A stretch of 64,000 bases of DNA from Micromonospora chalcea (GCF_002926165.1 NZ_MAGP01000121.1:62001-126000); one strand, 5' to 3'; shown: positions 23,902 through 33,287, counted from the stretch's first letter. A program made the numbers and translations. The notes: a model not told the origin generated them from the letters alone.

Positions 23902-24509
23902 CCCGGCCCTCCCGCCTCGTGACCTCTGACAACCTAGTGCCGCCGGCCAAGCGTGTCGCCGGAGGAGCCGCCCCAGCGGCGCAGTCCGGCTGATCCGCCC
24001 GCGCTGTCCACCGAGTCCTCCCCTCCCGTCGGCGAGCTTCGTTACGGTCCGTCAGGTCAGCACCGACATGACGCCGTGTCACGCACTGTTACTGGCGCTC
24101 GCCTCCACAACCGAGGCAGCTGCCGAGCTAAAACGCCCTGACCTTTGGAAACGCCGAATCGGCCATTGGGGCAGCCGAGACCCCTCCGCCGACTTTGCCC
24201 TGCAGCCAGATACGCATATGTTGCCCGCAGTCACGGATGCGTCGGTGGCTGCAGAGCAAAGTCGACGTAGGGTAGACCCGGCGAGCCCGCGTCACAGTCA
24301 CCTTCGGTGACCGGAAACCCAAACCGATCAGGCGGGCCAGCGCAACGACGCGCTACGTGCGTCGCAGCGTCGGAGCACGAGTGCCGGCGGGCCGGCTGAT
24401 AGGCGCAGGTCGGGGTATGGCTTGCCCGGGTCAGAGCGCGGTGACTACCGCGCTGATGGACACGAACGCCGGCAACGGGCTGTCCGCGCCCGACACTCAA
24501 GCGGTCCGA
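23902..24509. other. 608-bp intergenic region, no convincing gene
   Basis: No reading frame here has convincing actinobacterial codon usage. The right half is lower in G/C than its surroundings and holds a long inverted repeat (separate entry). A small GTCACC-TTC-GGTGAC hairpin is at 24297-24311. It probably contains the promoter of the response regulator at its left end. Confidence 0.5.
24191..24263. repeat. 73-bp imperfect palindrome
   Basis: Arms at 24191-24208 (GACTTTGCCCTGCAGCCA) and 24246-24263 match in 17 of 18 positions, and inner ACGCA/TGCGT bases extend the pairing. It lies in an otherwise empty region next to a gene with atypical codon use and could be a small non-autonomous mobile element, a repeat-family member, or a regulatory site. 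Confidence 0.5.
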
Positions 24510-25163
24510 CTACCCGCCCTCGCCACAGTCGCCCGCAGACTCCCGCGTGTCAGGCACCTCAGTAGCGGTACCTATGAATCGGACCCTGGGGAGACTGAGC
24601 TCACGGCTGCTGCGTTGCAGTCCGGTCGGCCACAGGAACCACGATCTCGTCGGGTCGGTGAAGTGCAGTCCGAAGCTTTTGTGAAGCCAGGGCCAGAACT
24701 CTTCGTCTCCGGGCAGGGTCGGCAGGCTGAGCGTGAGCACCACGCAAGGCGGTGCGTCCGTCGTGAGGAGATAGGCCTGCTGCGGTGGCGTCGACGGGCC
24801 GCCTGCCGGGACACCAACGAGGGTGATCCCGGAGATGGGGACAGGCGATCGGTTCTGAACCTTCAGCCGGCCCGATTGCCCGTCCCGGGGGTAGGTCAAC
24901 CACCAGAAGGCGACCCGGGAGGCGTATCTCTTCTCGTACCGGTCGCGTTCCAGCTGCGCCATTTCCAGCTGCGTGCGGTTGATTTCCTGTTGGTCCCTGT
25001 AGGTGACACCAGCGACTATCAGCGCCGGGATCGCGACCGCGACCGCTAGCAGGCCGGACAGCGCCTGCACCCAGTCGGTGAGCTTTGCCCGCTCGCGCGG
25101 CTGACGCGATCCCCCGCGCCGTGGCGGCAGGACGCGACGCCGCGGGCGCTGCCGAACCACCAT
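24510..25163 (-). CDS. Membrane-anchored hypothetical protein
   Basis: A 217-residue protein. A basic N-terminus (RQRPRRRVLPPRRG) precedes one hydrophobic segment (LSGLLAVAVAIPALIVAGV), a short coiled stretch (DQQEINRTQLEMAQLERDRY) and a soluble domain containing VAFWWLTYPRD and EEFWPWLHKSFGLHFTDP. No family is recognised. ATG 25163 is chosen over the TTG at 25175 because GGGGGAG sits at Shine-Dalgarno distance. Codon bias is weaker than in the neighbours, suggesting later acquisition. Confidence 0.75.
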   Translation of the reverse strand: MVVRQRPRRRVLPPRRGGSRQPRERAKLTDWVQALSGLLAVAVAIPALIVAGVTYRDQQEINRTQLEMAQLERDRYEKRYASRVAFWWLTYPRDGQSGRLKVQNRSPVPISGITLVGVPAGGPSTPPQQAYLLTTDAPPCVVLTLSLPTLPGDEEFWPWLHKSFGLHFTDPTRSWFLWPTGLQRSSRELSLPRVRFIGTATEVPDTRESAGDCGEGG

Positions 25164-25326
25164 CTGCTCCCCCAATCTTCCGAGGTCGGTCTACATGGTG
25201 GGTCCTGGCGTACGTCCGCCGACACCCTCACCGCCGTTGCACAAAACCTTCGGGTACGCGATGCTCAGCGGCAATGATCGACAAGCACGCGGTCCAGGGG
25301 CCGGGCCCACGCCGGGCGGCCTCCCG

Positions 25327-26517
25327 ATGACCGGCCGCGACATCGCGTACCGCCGGTTCCGTTTCCCGGCGGACCGGGACGTGGGCCTCGCCGACGGGCT
25401 CACCGCGGGGCAGGACGGGCTGGCGTTCGACGGGGCGCCCGGCCGCCTGACCCACACCGATCCGCACTCCGGGACCACCGCCGAGTACGCCGCCGGGAGC
25501 TGGACCTCCCCGGTGACGCCGCTCGGCTTCGCCGCCGTCGAGCTGGTGCCCTCCTGGACCGCGCACACGCCGGCCGGCTGCTGGCTGCGCGTGGAGCTGC
25601 GCGGCTGGGCCGGCGACGCGGCCTCCACCGGCTGGTACGAGCTGGGCAACTGGGCCGCCGACGACAGCACGGTGCACCGGGCGTCCGTACCCGGGCAGGC
25701 GGACGACCGGGCGCGGGTGGCCGCCGACACGCTGCGGGTGACCGGCGCGACGGTGACCGGCTGGCAGGTGCGGGTGACGCTGCTGCGCCGCCTCGACGCG
25801 GCGGACGGCCCGGCGCTGCGCACGATCGGCGTGGTCGCCTCCGCCGACCCGCCCGGCGTCGGACAACGAGCCGGCGCAAGAACCGATGCCGGCGCGGGCG
25901 GCGCGCGAGGGCGGGTGCTGGACGTGCCGCGCTACGCGCAGCGGCTGCACGCCACCGGGGAGACCCGCTGGGGCGGCGGTGGAGACTCCTGGTGCAGCCC
26001 CACCTGCGTGTCCATGGTGCTCGACTTCTGGGGCGCCGGCCCCACCCCGGACCGGTACGCCTGGGTGACGCCGCCCGGCCCCCGCCCGCGGGTCGTGCAC
26101 GCCGCCCGGCACTGCTTCGACCACGCGTACGCCGGGGCGGGCAACTGGCCGTTCAACACCGCGTACGCGGCGACGCACGGCGTGGACGCGTTCGTCACCC
26201 GGCTGCGTTCGCTGGCCGAGGCGGAACTGTTCGTGGCCGCCGGCATCCCGCTGATCGTCTCGGCGGCGTTCACCGCCGCGCAGGTGCCGGGGCTGGACTA
26301 CGACACCCGGGGGCACCTCATCGTACTGGCCGGCTTCACCGCCGACGGCGATCCGGTGCTGAACGACCCGTACGCGCCGGACGACGAGCGGGTCCGCCGC
26401 ACCGTGCCGCGCGCGCCGTTCGAGCATGCCTGGCAGGTGGGCAGCGGCGGCATCGTGTACGTGCTGCGGCCCGAGTCGACGCCCCTGCCGCCGCCACCGG
26501 CGCAGGCCAACTGGTGA
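25327..26517 (+). CDS. C39-like (papain-fold) peptidase family protein
   Basis: A 396-residue protein from ATG 25327. The C-terminal half is a C39-like cysteine peptidase: GDSWCSPTCVSMVLDFWG (probable nucleophile Cys223), RGHLIVLAGF (His) and VLNDPYAPDD (Asp). The N-terminal half (RFRFPADRDVGLADG ... VELRGWAG) is a beta-rich domain seen with these enzymes. No signal peptide is visible from this start, although the family often acts outside the cytoplasm; the start is uncertain (in-frame ATG also at 25261). Substrate unknown. Confidence 0.8.
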   Translation: MTGRDIAYRRFRFPADRDVGLADGLTAGQDGLAFDGAPGRLTHTDPHSGTTAEYAAGSWTSPVTPLGFAAVELVPSWTAHTPAGCWLRVELRGWAGDAASTGWYELGNWAADDSTVHRASVPGQADDRARVAADTLRVTGATVTGWQVRVTLLRRLDAADGPALRTIGVVASADPPGVGQRAGARTDAGAGGARGRVLDVPRYAQRLHATGETRWGGGGDSWCSPTCVSMVLDFWGAGPTPDRYAWVTPPGPRPRVVHAARHCFDHAYAGAGNWPFNTAYAATHGVDAFVTRLRSLAEAELFVAAGIPLIVSAAFTAAQVPGLDYDTRGHLIVLAGFTADGDPVLNDPYAPDDERVRRTVPRAPFEHAWQVGSGGIVYVLRPESTPLPPPPAQANW

Positions 26518-27810
26518 TCAGCGTCCGGCCGGCCAGATCGCCATGCCGCCGGTCGGGCGCAGGCACACCAGCTGCGTACCCGTGTCCGCGCACTCGGACC
26601 AGGCGCCGGGCAGGATCCCCCGGATCCGCACCTGCCCGGCCGCCACGTCCAGCGCGCCGACGAGCGTCCGGTCCTCGGTGAGCGTGCGCAGCCCGAGCAG
26701 CGGCCCGGACGGGAGGTCGTTGCCGGAGACGCGCCAGCGGCCCAGCCGGGCCAGCACCCGGCCGGTCGGCGGGTCCAGCACCGACAGTTCCAGCTCCTCC
26801 CCGACCCCGCGCTCGGCGGCGATCAGCCGGTCGCCGACCGGGCCCATCCCGAGCCACCGCTCGTCGGTCCAGGCCGGGCGGCCGGTGGCCGGATCGAGGG
26901 CCTGCGCGCCGCCCACCTGGTTGCGCAGGCACACCATCCCGGCGCAGTCGGCGAACCAGAGTCCGGCGCGGGAGCCCACCGGCAGGCTCCACCGTTCCTC
27001 AAGCCGGTCCAACCCGTACCCGGTGACCGAGCCCCGGGCGTCCTCGACCAGCAGCAGATCGGCCACCACCTGGGCGTACCGGTAGGCGGCACGGCCGGCC
27101 GCGGGCGCCACCCGGCCGGTGTGCGCGACGGTGCCCGCGTCCGCGTCGTACACGGTCACCCGGCCCTGCGGGGTGACCAGGACGAGCTGTGTCACCCCGT
27201 GGTCGTCGCGGCGGTACCCCACCTCCTGGCCCGGTACGGGCAGCGTCCACCGCACCGCGCCGGAGGCCGGGTCCACGGCCCGTACGGTGCCCGCGCCGGG
27301 CGGGCGGGGGTTCTCCAGCAGCAGCCCGCCGGAGGCGGTCGGGACCGGGTATCCGGGATGCCGCCAGCGCAGCGTGCCGGTCGCCGGGTCGAGCATCGCC
27401 GACACCGAGTCACCGTCCCCGGCCGGACTGCTCGTCACCAGCAGTCCCCCGGCCACTGTGGTGAGGCCGAGCACGTGGTCGCCGTCGGTCAGCGCGAACC
27501 GCCACGCCGGTTCCCCGCCGGGCAGCCGGTACGCGGCGACCACCCGCCCGCCCCGGCCGGTCGCGCCGGGGCCGTCGGCCACCACCACCCGGTCCGGCCG
27601 GACCACGAACGCCGCGCCCTGCGGGGCGGGAATCCGGATCGGCACGGGCCGGCGCGGCGGCCCGGCGGCAGCGTGCACGACGAGCAGCACCAGTACGCCG
27701 AGCAGCGCCACCCGGACCGCCGGGCCGGGCGGCCGGCGGGGCGGCGCGGGTTCCGGCTCGTCGGCGGACTCGCCGTGCCGCATCTCGCCCAGTTCGATCA
27801 CCGGGCTCAC
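26518..27810 (-). CDS. PQQ-like beta-propeller membrane protein (paralog 2)
   Basis: A 430-residue protein: N-terminal MSPVIELGEMRHGE, one transmembrane helix (VRVALLGVLVLLVVHAAAG) and an extracytoplasmic propeller of PQQ/YVTN type with blade motifs such as DPATGTLRW, DPASGAVRWTLPV, DPATGRPAW and DPPTGRVLA. No quinoprotein catalytic residues are evident; more likely a scaffold or lectin-like protein. The GTG start overlaps the stop of its upstream paralog (GTGA). Confidence 0.85.
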   Translation of the reverse strand: MSPVIELGEMRHGESADEPEPAPPRRPPGPAVRVALLGVLVLLVVHAAAGPPRRPVPIRIPAPQGAAFVVRPDRVVVADGPGATGRGGRVVAAYRLPGGEPAWRFALTDGDHVLGLTTVAGGLLVTSSPAGDGDSVSAMLDPATGTLRWRHPGYPVPTASGGLLLENPRPPGAGTVRAVDPASGAVRWTLPVPGQEVGYRRDDHGVTQLVLVTPQGRVTVYDADAGTVAHTGRVAPAAGRAAYRYAQVVADLLLVEDARGSVTGYGLDRLEERWSLPVGSRAGLWFADCAGMVCLRNQVGGAQALDPATGRPAWTDERWLGMGPVGDRLIAAERGVGEELELSVLDPPTGRVLARLGRWRVSGNDLPSGPLLGLRTLTEDRTLVGALDVAAGQVRIRGILPGAWSECADTGTQLVCLRPTGGMAIWPAGR

Positions 27811-29045
27811 GGCAGCCGCCGCACCACGTAGTCACCTGCGGGCCTGCGGCAGACCAGCAGCGTCACGCCGGTCGTGCAGTCGGTTCCGGTGATCACTCCC
27901 CTGATCGGGGGCGGACCGCCGGACAGGTCCATCTCGGCCAGGAGCTGCCGGCCGCCGCCCAGCAGCCGGGTGGCCAGCAGCGGGCCGCCGGACCCGTGCT
28001 GCGGGGCCAGGGTCCAGCCGCCCAGCTCGGCGATCAGACGCCCGTCGGCCTGGCCGAGCACCGCCAGGCCGCCGGCGCCGATCGCGGTGTCGCCGACGAG
28101 CAGCCGGTCGTCGCGCGCCGCCACGACGCGCGCCCACCGGTCCACGCTCCAGCGGACGTGGCCGGTCGCCGGGTCGAGCGCTGTCATCCCGGCGCCCGGC
28201 CGGACGGCGCAGAGCAGGGCACCGCACCTGTCGACGTAGTCGACGAGCTTCTGTTCGACGGTCCAGCGCGGTCGCAGCGTGTCCAGGTCGTACGCCTCGA
28301 TGAGCCCGCCGCCGATCTCCAGCAGCAGCCCGGCCACGGTCATCACGTGGCGCGGGCCGGGCGGTCGAACCGGGTGCAGGTCCCGGGCCGCGACCCGCGC
28401 GCCGGTGCGCGCGTCCACGACCACCACCTGCCCGGTGGCCGGCCACAACAGCATGCGTTCCGCCCCGGAGCCGTAATCGAACCCCAGCATGCCCGTCGAG
28501 GGCAGCGTCCACATCGTCCTTCCGTCGGCCGGGTCGACCCGGGTGATCGACGGGCGGGGGTCGGACGCGGCGGACTGCGACAGCAGCACCCGGCCGACCG
28601 CGAACGCGACGCCGCGCCGGCGCCAGACGTCCGCGCCGGTGGCCGCGTCGTACGTCACCGTCTCCCAGTCCTCGTCGTTGCCGGCCGGGCCGGCCACCAT
28701 CACCCGGCCGTCCTGCTCCCACACCGACACGGCGGTGCCGATGCCGGGCAGCGGACTGCGCCACAGTTCCCGCCCTTCGCGGTAGGCGACGAGTTCCCGC
28801 CCGTCACCGCGGTTCGGCCGCACCACGTACACCACGTCGCCGGAGACGAACACGGCCGAGCCCAGGCCGCCGGGCAGCGTCCACTCCGCCGGTCCTCGCG
28901 GCGGCTGGGCGGCGGCGGTGAGCGTGAGCAGCGCCAGCAGCAGGAGCGCCAGGGTGCCGGCCGGCCGGCCGACGCTGCGCGGCGGGCGGGGGGCCGCCGG
29001 GGGCGGAGCGTCGTGACGCAACTCCCCCAGATCGATGACGGTCAC
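27807..29045 (-). CDS. PQQ-like beta-propeller membrane protein (paralog 1)
   Basis: A 412-residue homologue of the next gene with the same plan: short cytoplasmic N-terminus, one membrane helix (TLALLLLALLTLTAAAQ) and a propeller (DAATGADVWRRRG, DPADGRTMWTLPS, DPATGHVRWSVDRW). I chose GTG 29045 over ATG 29051 because the Shine-Dalgarno GGGAGAGG is then 6 bp away and the start MTVIDLGELRH aligns with MSPVIELGEMRH of the paralog. Divergent from the GT-C-like gene at 29124. The pair arose by duplication; role unknown. Confidence 0.85.
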   Translation of the reverse strand: MTVIDLGELRHDAPPPAAPRPPRSVGRPAGTLALLLLALLTLTAAAQPPRGPAEWTLPGGLGSAVFVSGDVVYVVRPNRGDGRELVAYREGRELWRSPLPGIGTAVSVWEQDGRVMVAGPAGNDEDWETVTYDAATGADVWRRRGVAFAVGRVLLSQSAASDPRPSITRVDPADGRTMWTLPSTGMLGFDYGSGAERMLLWPATGQVVVVDARTGARVAARDLHPVRPPGPRHVMTVAGLLLEIGGGLIEAYDLDTLRPRWTVEQKLVDYVDRCGALLCAVRPGAGMTALDPATGHVRWSVDRWARVVAARDDRLLVGDTAIGAGGLAVLGQADGRLIAELGGWTLAPQHGSGGPLLATRLLGGGRQLLAEMDLSGGPPPIRGVITGTDCTTGVTLLVCRRPAGDYVVRRLP

Positions 29046-29109
29046 GACCATCCTCTCCCGCGCGCCCGGCCGCCGTCCGGCCGTGACCGGCATTGCCACA
29101 ATTCGCCTG

Positions 29110-29115
29110 TACGAT
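29110..29115 (+). promoter_or_regulatory. Leaderless -10 element (TACGAT) of the membrane glycosyltransferase-like gene
   Basis: TACGAT ends 8 bp before GTG 29124; other GTG codons follow at 29130 and 29136, so the exact start is uncertain. Confidence 0.45.
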
Positions 29116-29123
29116 GGCGCGTC

Positions 29124-31007
29124 GTGGCCGTGCCCGTGGTGGACCCCTCGTTGAACCCCTCGTCCGTCGAGACGGACGCCGTCGTGGCCGATCCGCCACG
29201 CCGTGCCCGTCGCCGGCCGGCCCGCGCCGATCTGCTGGCCATCGGAGCCTATGTGCTGCTCGGTGTTCTCGTCTGCCTCAACTACTGGGGCGACGTGGAG
29301 CACCGGGTCTCCTCGCACCTGCCGACCGACCACAGCTGGTTCGAGTGGCTGTTCGCGCACGGCGCGTACTCGGTGCAGCACCTGGAGAACCCGCTGTTCA
29401 CCACCCGGCAGAACGCGCCGGACGGGGTGAACATGATGGCGAACACCTCGCTGCTCGGGGTGACGCTGCCGCTTGCGCCACTGACCCTGCTGCTCGGCCC
29501 GCAGGTGATGTACGCGCTCTACCTGGGCGCGGCGCTGTCGGCGACCGCCGCCACGTCGTACTGGGTGCTGTCGCGGCACCTGGTCCGGTCCCGGGCCGCC
29601 GCGTTCGCCGGTGGCGCGTTCCTCGGCTTCGCGCCGGGCATCGTCCACCACGCGAACGGCCAGCCCAACTTCGTGTCGAACTTCCTGCTGCCGCTGATCG
29701 TGGCGCGGGTGCTGCGGCTGGGCGAGCCGGGGCGGTGGCGGCGCAACGGGCTGGCGCTCGGGCTGCTGGTGGCGTACCAGGTCTTCATCAACGAGGAGAT
29801 GCTGCTGCTCACCGCGCTGGCCTGCCTGGTCGTCGTGGTGGCGTACGCGGTGCAGCGGCCCCGGGCGGCCCGCGAGCGGGCCGGGTCGTTCCTGGCCGCG
29901 CTCGGGCTCGGCGGCGGGCTGGCGCTGCTGCTGACCGCGTACCCGATCTGGTTCCAGTTCAACGGGCCGCAGTCCTACCGCGGATTGCAGGGCGGCGTCT
30001 TCCACAACTGGGGCGAGGACCTGGTGGCCTTCGTCACGTTCGCCCGGGACACGATCGCCGGTGACGAGGCGGTGGAGAAGACCATCGGGCTGACCGAGCA
30101 GAACACCTGGTTCGGCTGGCCGCTGGTGCTGGTGGCGCTGGGCGCGCTGGTGCTGCTGGTCCGCCGGTCGGTGCCGGCCCGGATCCTGGCCGTGCTGGTG
30201 GTCGTCTTCACTGTCGCCTCGATCGGCCCGGTGGTGCGGTTCAACGGTGTGGAGACCGACGTCGACGGGCCGTGGGCGTACATTCCGGACGACCTGCCGC
30301 TGGTCGAGATGATGATGCCGACCCGGTTGAGCCTGGTCGTGGTGGCCGCCGTGGGTGTGCTGCTCGCCCTGGCGTGGGACGCGCTGGCCGGTGCCGGCCG
30401 TCCGCCGGTGCCCGCCCCCCGCGCCGCCGCCGACGACAGCACGGACGGCGACGGTGACGGGACGGCCGCGCGTGACACGCGCCGCCGGGTGCTGCGGCTG
30501 GCCGGGTACGCCGCGATCGTGGCCGCCCTGGTGCCGCTGATCCCGCGTCCGCTGCCGGCGGAGCACATCGACCCGCCGCCGCGCTTCATCACCGCCGGTG
30601 GCTGGCGGCCGTACGTGCCGGAGGGCCTGACGCTGGTGCCGGTGCCGATCCCGAGCAACGTGCACGGGCTGCACACGCTGCGCTGGAGCGCGCTGACCGG
30701 GCACGAGTTCCCGATCCCGGGCGGCTACTTCATCGGCCCCAACGAGCGCGGTGAGGGTGTCTTCGGCGCCCCGAACCGCCCCACCAGCACGCTCATCTAC
30801 TCCACGATGGACGCCAACGCGGTGCCGGAGATCACCGAGGAGAACCGCCGCCAGGCCGTGGACGACCTGCGCTTCTGGCGGGCATCGGTGGTGGTGCTCG
30901 GGTCCGGTCCGCGCGAGGCGGTGCTGCGCGACCTGATGGCCGAGCTGCTCGGCCCGCCGCAGCGGGTGGACGACGTGTGGCTCTGGGACGTGCGCGACCG
31001 GGTCTGA
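29124..31007 (+). CDS. Polytopic membrane protein, GT-C glycosyltransferase-like (paralog A)
   Basis: A 627-residue protein with about ten transmembrane segments in residues 35-480 and a C-terminal soluble domain. It shares with the protein at 31.2 kb the motifs NAPDGVNMMANTSLLG, HHANGQPNFVSNFLLP, FINEEMLLLTAL, IPGGYF and the terminal VWLWDVR. The large first loop and multi-pass layout resemble GT-C enzymes that use polyprenyl-phosphate sugars, but no catalytic motif can be assigned with certainty. Divergent from the PQQ-propeller pair, hinting at a joint envelope function. Confidence 0.8.
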   Translation: MAVPVVDPSLNPSSVETDAVVADPPRRARRRPARADLLAIGAYVLLGVLVCLNYWGDVEHRVSSHLPTDHSWFEWLFAHGAYSVQHLENPLFTTRQNAPDGVNMMANTSLLGVTLPLAPLTLLLGPQVMYALYLGAALSATAATSYWVLSRHLVRSRAAAFAGGAFLGFAPGIVHHANGQPNFVSNFLLPLIVARVLRLGEPGRWRRNGLALGLLVAYQVFINEEMLLLTALACLVVVVAYAVQRPRAARERAGSFLAALGLGGGLALLLTAYPIWFQFNGPQSYRGLQGGVFHNWGEDLVAFVTFARDTIAGDEAVEKTIGLTEQNTWFGWPLVLVALGALVLLVRRSVPARILAVLVVVFTVASIGPVVRFNGVETDVDGPWAYIPDDLPLVEMMMPTRLSLVVVAAVGVLLALAWDALAGAGRPPVPAPRAAADDSTDGDGDGTAARDTRRRVLRLAGYAAIVAALVPLIPRPLPAEHIDPPPRFITAGGWRPYVPEGLTLVPVPIPSNVHGLHTLRWSALTGHEFPIPGGYFIGPNERGEGVFGAPNRPTSTLIYSTMDANAVPEITEENRRQAVDDLRFWRASVVVLGSGPREAVLRDLMAELLGPPQRVDDVWLWDVRDRV

Positions 31008-31020
31008 GCCGGCGTCCCGC

Positions 31021-31152
31021 TCAGCCGACGAGCCCGCGGACGTCCCACAGGTGCCCGCCGGGCACGTCCCGGCCGGGGCCGAGCAGGGCGTCCACCGTGG
31101 CGCGTACCGGCGAGCGCGGGCCGATGAAGTAGCCGGCCACCACCAGCGCGTC
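31021..31152 (-). pseudogene. C-terminal remnant of a third GT-C-like paralog
   Basis: The last 43 codons before the TGA at 31021 (minus strand) align without gaps over 41 residues to the C-terminus of the neighbouring paralog: both share RxTV-x3-L-GPGR and LWDVR, and it begins DALVVAGYFIGP. No start codon with a ribosome site and no upstream homologous sequence remain, so this is a decayed 3' end, presumably left when a tandem copy was deleted. Confidence 0.65.
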
Positions 31153-31202
31153 GACCGGGCGGGGCCGACGGCGGGGCGCGGGAGCGGGCCGCTCCGGGAG
31201 GG

Positions 31203-33131
31203 TCAGGCGGGCCGGCTGGTCAGTTTCCGCACGTCCCACAGCCACACGTCCAGCTCCTGCCGTCCGGGCCCGACCAGTTGCTCCACCGTGCGGCGCAGCG
31301 GCTCGGCGTTCTGCTCGGCCAGCGGTAGCACCACCACCGCCGCGTTCCAGTGCCGCAGCTCGTCCAGGTAGCGGCGGCGCTGCCGGTCGTCGAGCTTCGG
31401 CGTCCGGCCGGTGGACGACACCTCCCGCAGCATCTCGCCGATGCCGCTGGGCCGCCCGCCGAAGCGTCCCGGGTCTCCGGTGACGCCGTTGCGCGGGGCG
31501 AGGAAGTAGCCGCCGGGAATCTTGAAGTCGAGGTTGGTGCTGGCCGCCCAGCGCATCGGGTCGGTGTTGCCCATCGCCGGCACCGGCACGGACACGAGCG
31601 TCTGGTCCGGGCCGACGTACTGCCGCCACCGGTCGGCGGTGATGAACTTCGGCACCGGCTCCCGGGTGGTGACCCGCAACGGCATCGGCGCGATCGGCAG
31701 CAGCGCGAGGATAAGGCCGGCGGCGGTGAGCTTGCGGGCCGTCCGCCGGTCCACGCCCCGCAGCGCCCAGGCGCGGCGCACCGCGTACGCGAGCAGGATC
31801 GCCACCGTCACGCTCGTGATCAGGCCGAAGCGGGTGGGCACCACGGCGTCCAGCAGCGGCAGCCGCACCAGGAACTCCCACGGCCCGGTGACGAGTTCCC
31901 GGTCCCACCAGGAGATCCGCTCGCCGAGGGAGAGCACGGCGAAGAACAGCCCGGTCGCGGCCAGCGCCCGGACGATCACGTCGCGCCGCAGCCAGATCAC
32001 GATGCCCACGGCAATCAGCGACAGGCTCCAGCCGAAGAACGCGTTCTCTTCCGAGTAGTTCGGGGCGAGGTTGACGTTGGCGCGCTCGTTGCCGCCGAAC
32101 GTGGGCGAGCCGGGGGCGAAGTACGCGGCGATGTCGTTGCCGTAGTCGCGTACCGCGTCGCTGAGCCCGTGGTACGCCATCGGGCCGGCGAACTGCACAT
32201 ACAGCGGGTACGCCAGCAGCGCGCCGGCCAGCGCCGCGCAGACCGCCAGCCCGGCGCCGAGCGGACGCCACGCGGTCGTCCACCGTTCGCGCTGCTGCAC
32301 CACCACGGCGATCAGGAACACGCCCAGCGCGAGCGCGGTGAAGAGCAGGATCTCCTCGTTGATGAACGCCTGCGCGGTGACCAGCAGCGCCAGCAGCACG
32401 CCGTCGCGCACCGGCCGGGTCGAGCGGGTCAGCACCAGCACCCGCCACACGATGAACGGCAGCAGGAACTGGCTGATGATGTTCGGATGCCAGTTGGCGT
32501 GCGACAGCATGGCCGGCGAGAACCCGCAGAACCAGGCCGCCACGGCGGCGGCCGGGCGGTGCCGGATCACGTGCCGGGACAGCACCCGGTACCAGGCGGC
32601 GGCGGTGCCGGCCAGGCCGAGCGTGACCAGCGTGACGAAGGAGACCGCCGGTCCGAACAGGAGGGTCACCGGCACCATCGGGATGCCGAGCGCCAGGATG
32701 GCGGTGTTCGCCATCAGGTTGACGCCGTCGGGGTAGTTGAACTGCTCGGTGAAGAACGGGAACTCGCCGTGCAGCACCACCCGTACCGAGTGGGCCAGGA
32801 AGAACTGCACCTGCGCCGGGTCGCTGCTGTAGAGCGCGGCCACCCGCCCGGCCGGGTCGGCCCAGATGCCGCTGGTCACCCAGATCGCGGCGAGCAGGAA
32901 TCCGCCGTACACGGTGAGGTCGATCCGGCGGCGGGTCCACCGCCACCGGCGCACGCGCCGCGCGCCCGGCGTGGCCGGCGCCTCGGGCTCGGCCGGCGGT
33001 TGCGGAGGTGTCGTGGTCGCCGGCTCCGGCTCGGCGACGGTGACCGGTGGTGGATCAAGGGTGACGGAGCGGTGGCCCGTCGGGGCGGCGGCGTCCGGCG
33101 TCGAGGCGCCGCGGGTCTCGGCAGGCGTCAC
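31203..33131 (-). CDS. Polytopic membrane protein, GT-C glycosyltransferase-like (paralog B)
   Basis: A 642-residue protein. An N-terminal Pro/Thr-rich cytoplasmic tail (about 1-65) precedes roughly ten or more membrane segments and a soluble C-terminal domain. Conserved with paralog A: FNYPDGVNLMANTAIL, SHANWHPNIISQFLLP, AFINEEILLFTAL, DFKIPGGYFLAP, VWLWDVRKL. Likely an envelope glycan or lipid-sugar enzyme by topology; donor and acceptor unknown. GTG 33131 follows TAGACT by 9 bp. The two paralogs converge around the remnant of a third copy. Confidence 0.8.
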   Translation of the reverse strand: MTPAETRGASTPDAAAPTGHRSVTLDPPPVTVAEPEPATTTPPQPPAEPEAPATPGARRVRRWRWTRRRIDLTVYGGFLLAAIWVTSGIWADPAGRVAALYSSDPAQVQFFLAHSVRVVLHGEFPFFTEQFNYPDGVNLMANTAILALGIPMVPVTLLFGPAVSFVTLVTLGLAGTAAAWYRVLSRHVIRHRPAAAVAAWFCGFSPAMLSHANWHPNIISQFLLPFIVWRVLVLTRSTRPVRDGVLLALLVTAQAFINEEILLFTALALGVFLIAVVVQQRERWTTAWRPLGAGLAVCAALAGALLAYPLYVQFAGPMAYHGLSDAVRDYGNDIAAYFAPGSPTFGGNERANVNLAPNYSEENAFFGWSLSLIAVGIVIWLRRDVIVRALAATGLFFAVLSLGERISWWDRELVTGPWEFLVRLPLLDAVVPTRFGLITSVTVAILLAYAVRRAWALRGVDRRTARKLTAAGLILALLPIAPMPLRVTTREPVPKFITADRWRQYVGPDQTLVSVPVPAMGNTDPMRWAASTNLDFKIPGGYFLAPRNGVTGDPGRFGGRPSGIGEMLREVSSTGRTPKLDDRQRRRYLDELRHWNAAVVVLPLAEQNAEPLRRTVEQLVGPGRQELDVWLWDVRKLTSRPA

Positions 33132-33140
33132 AATCGGCGG

Positions 33141-33146
33141 AGTCTA
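33141..33146 (-). promoter_or_regulatory. Possible leaderless -10 element (TAGACT)
   Basis: On the minus strand TAGACT ends 9 bp before the GTG of the membrane protein, slightly longer than the 6-8 bp seen elsewhere. Confidence 0.35.
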
Positions 33147-33287
33147 CCGGAGCCGGATATTGATACCCGAATCGCCCGTCACGTTCCGCAGTGGTCACTC
33201 GACCGAAAGGGTGAGCCGGGCGCGGCCGGGTGGCGGGCCGTCTCGTACCATGTGGGCTTCCGACCGACGACCGGCGAGGGGATCAGG

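Noticed and set aside
22076..24082. A single 668-codon frame joining the response regulator region to the kinase
   Set aside because: The first half is a shifted reading of the response regulator; the true genes overlap by four bases in different frames.
24128..24322. Short minus-strand frame in the 23.9-24.5 kb gap
   Set aside because: No ribosome site, no family resemblance, and it includes an arm of the palindrome; not credible as a gene.
23902..24509. Possible tRNA gene or attachment site in the low-G/C gap
   Set aside because: No cloverleaf, anticodon arm or T-psi-C (GGTTCGA-like) sequence could be found on either strand.
27996..29123. A long plus-strand extension upstream of the GT-C-like gene, opposite the propeller gene
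   Set aside because: The extension is an antisense shadow; conserved membrane-protein sequence begins only after 29124, where a -10-like element and GTG codons occur.
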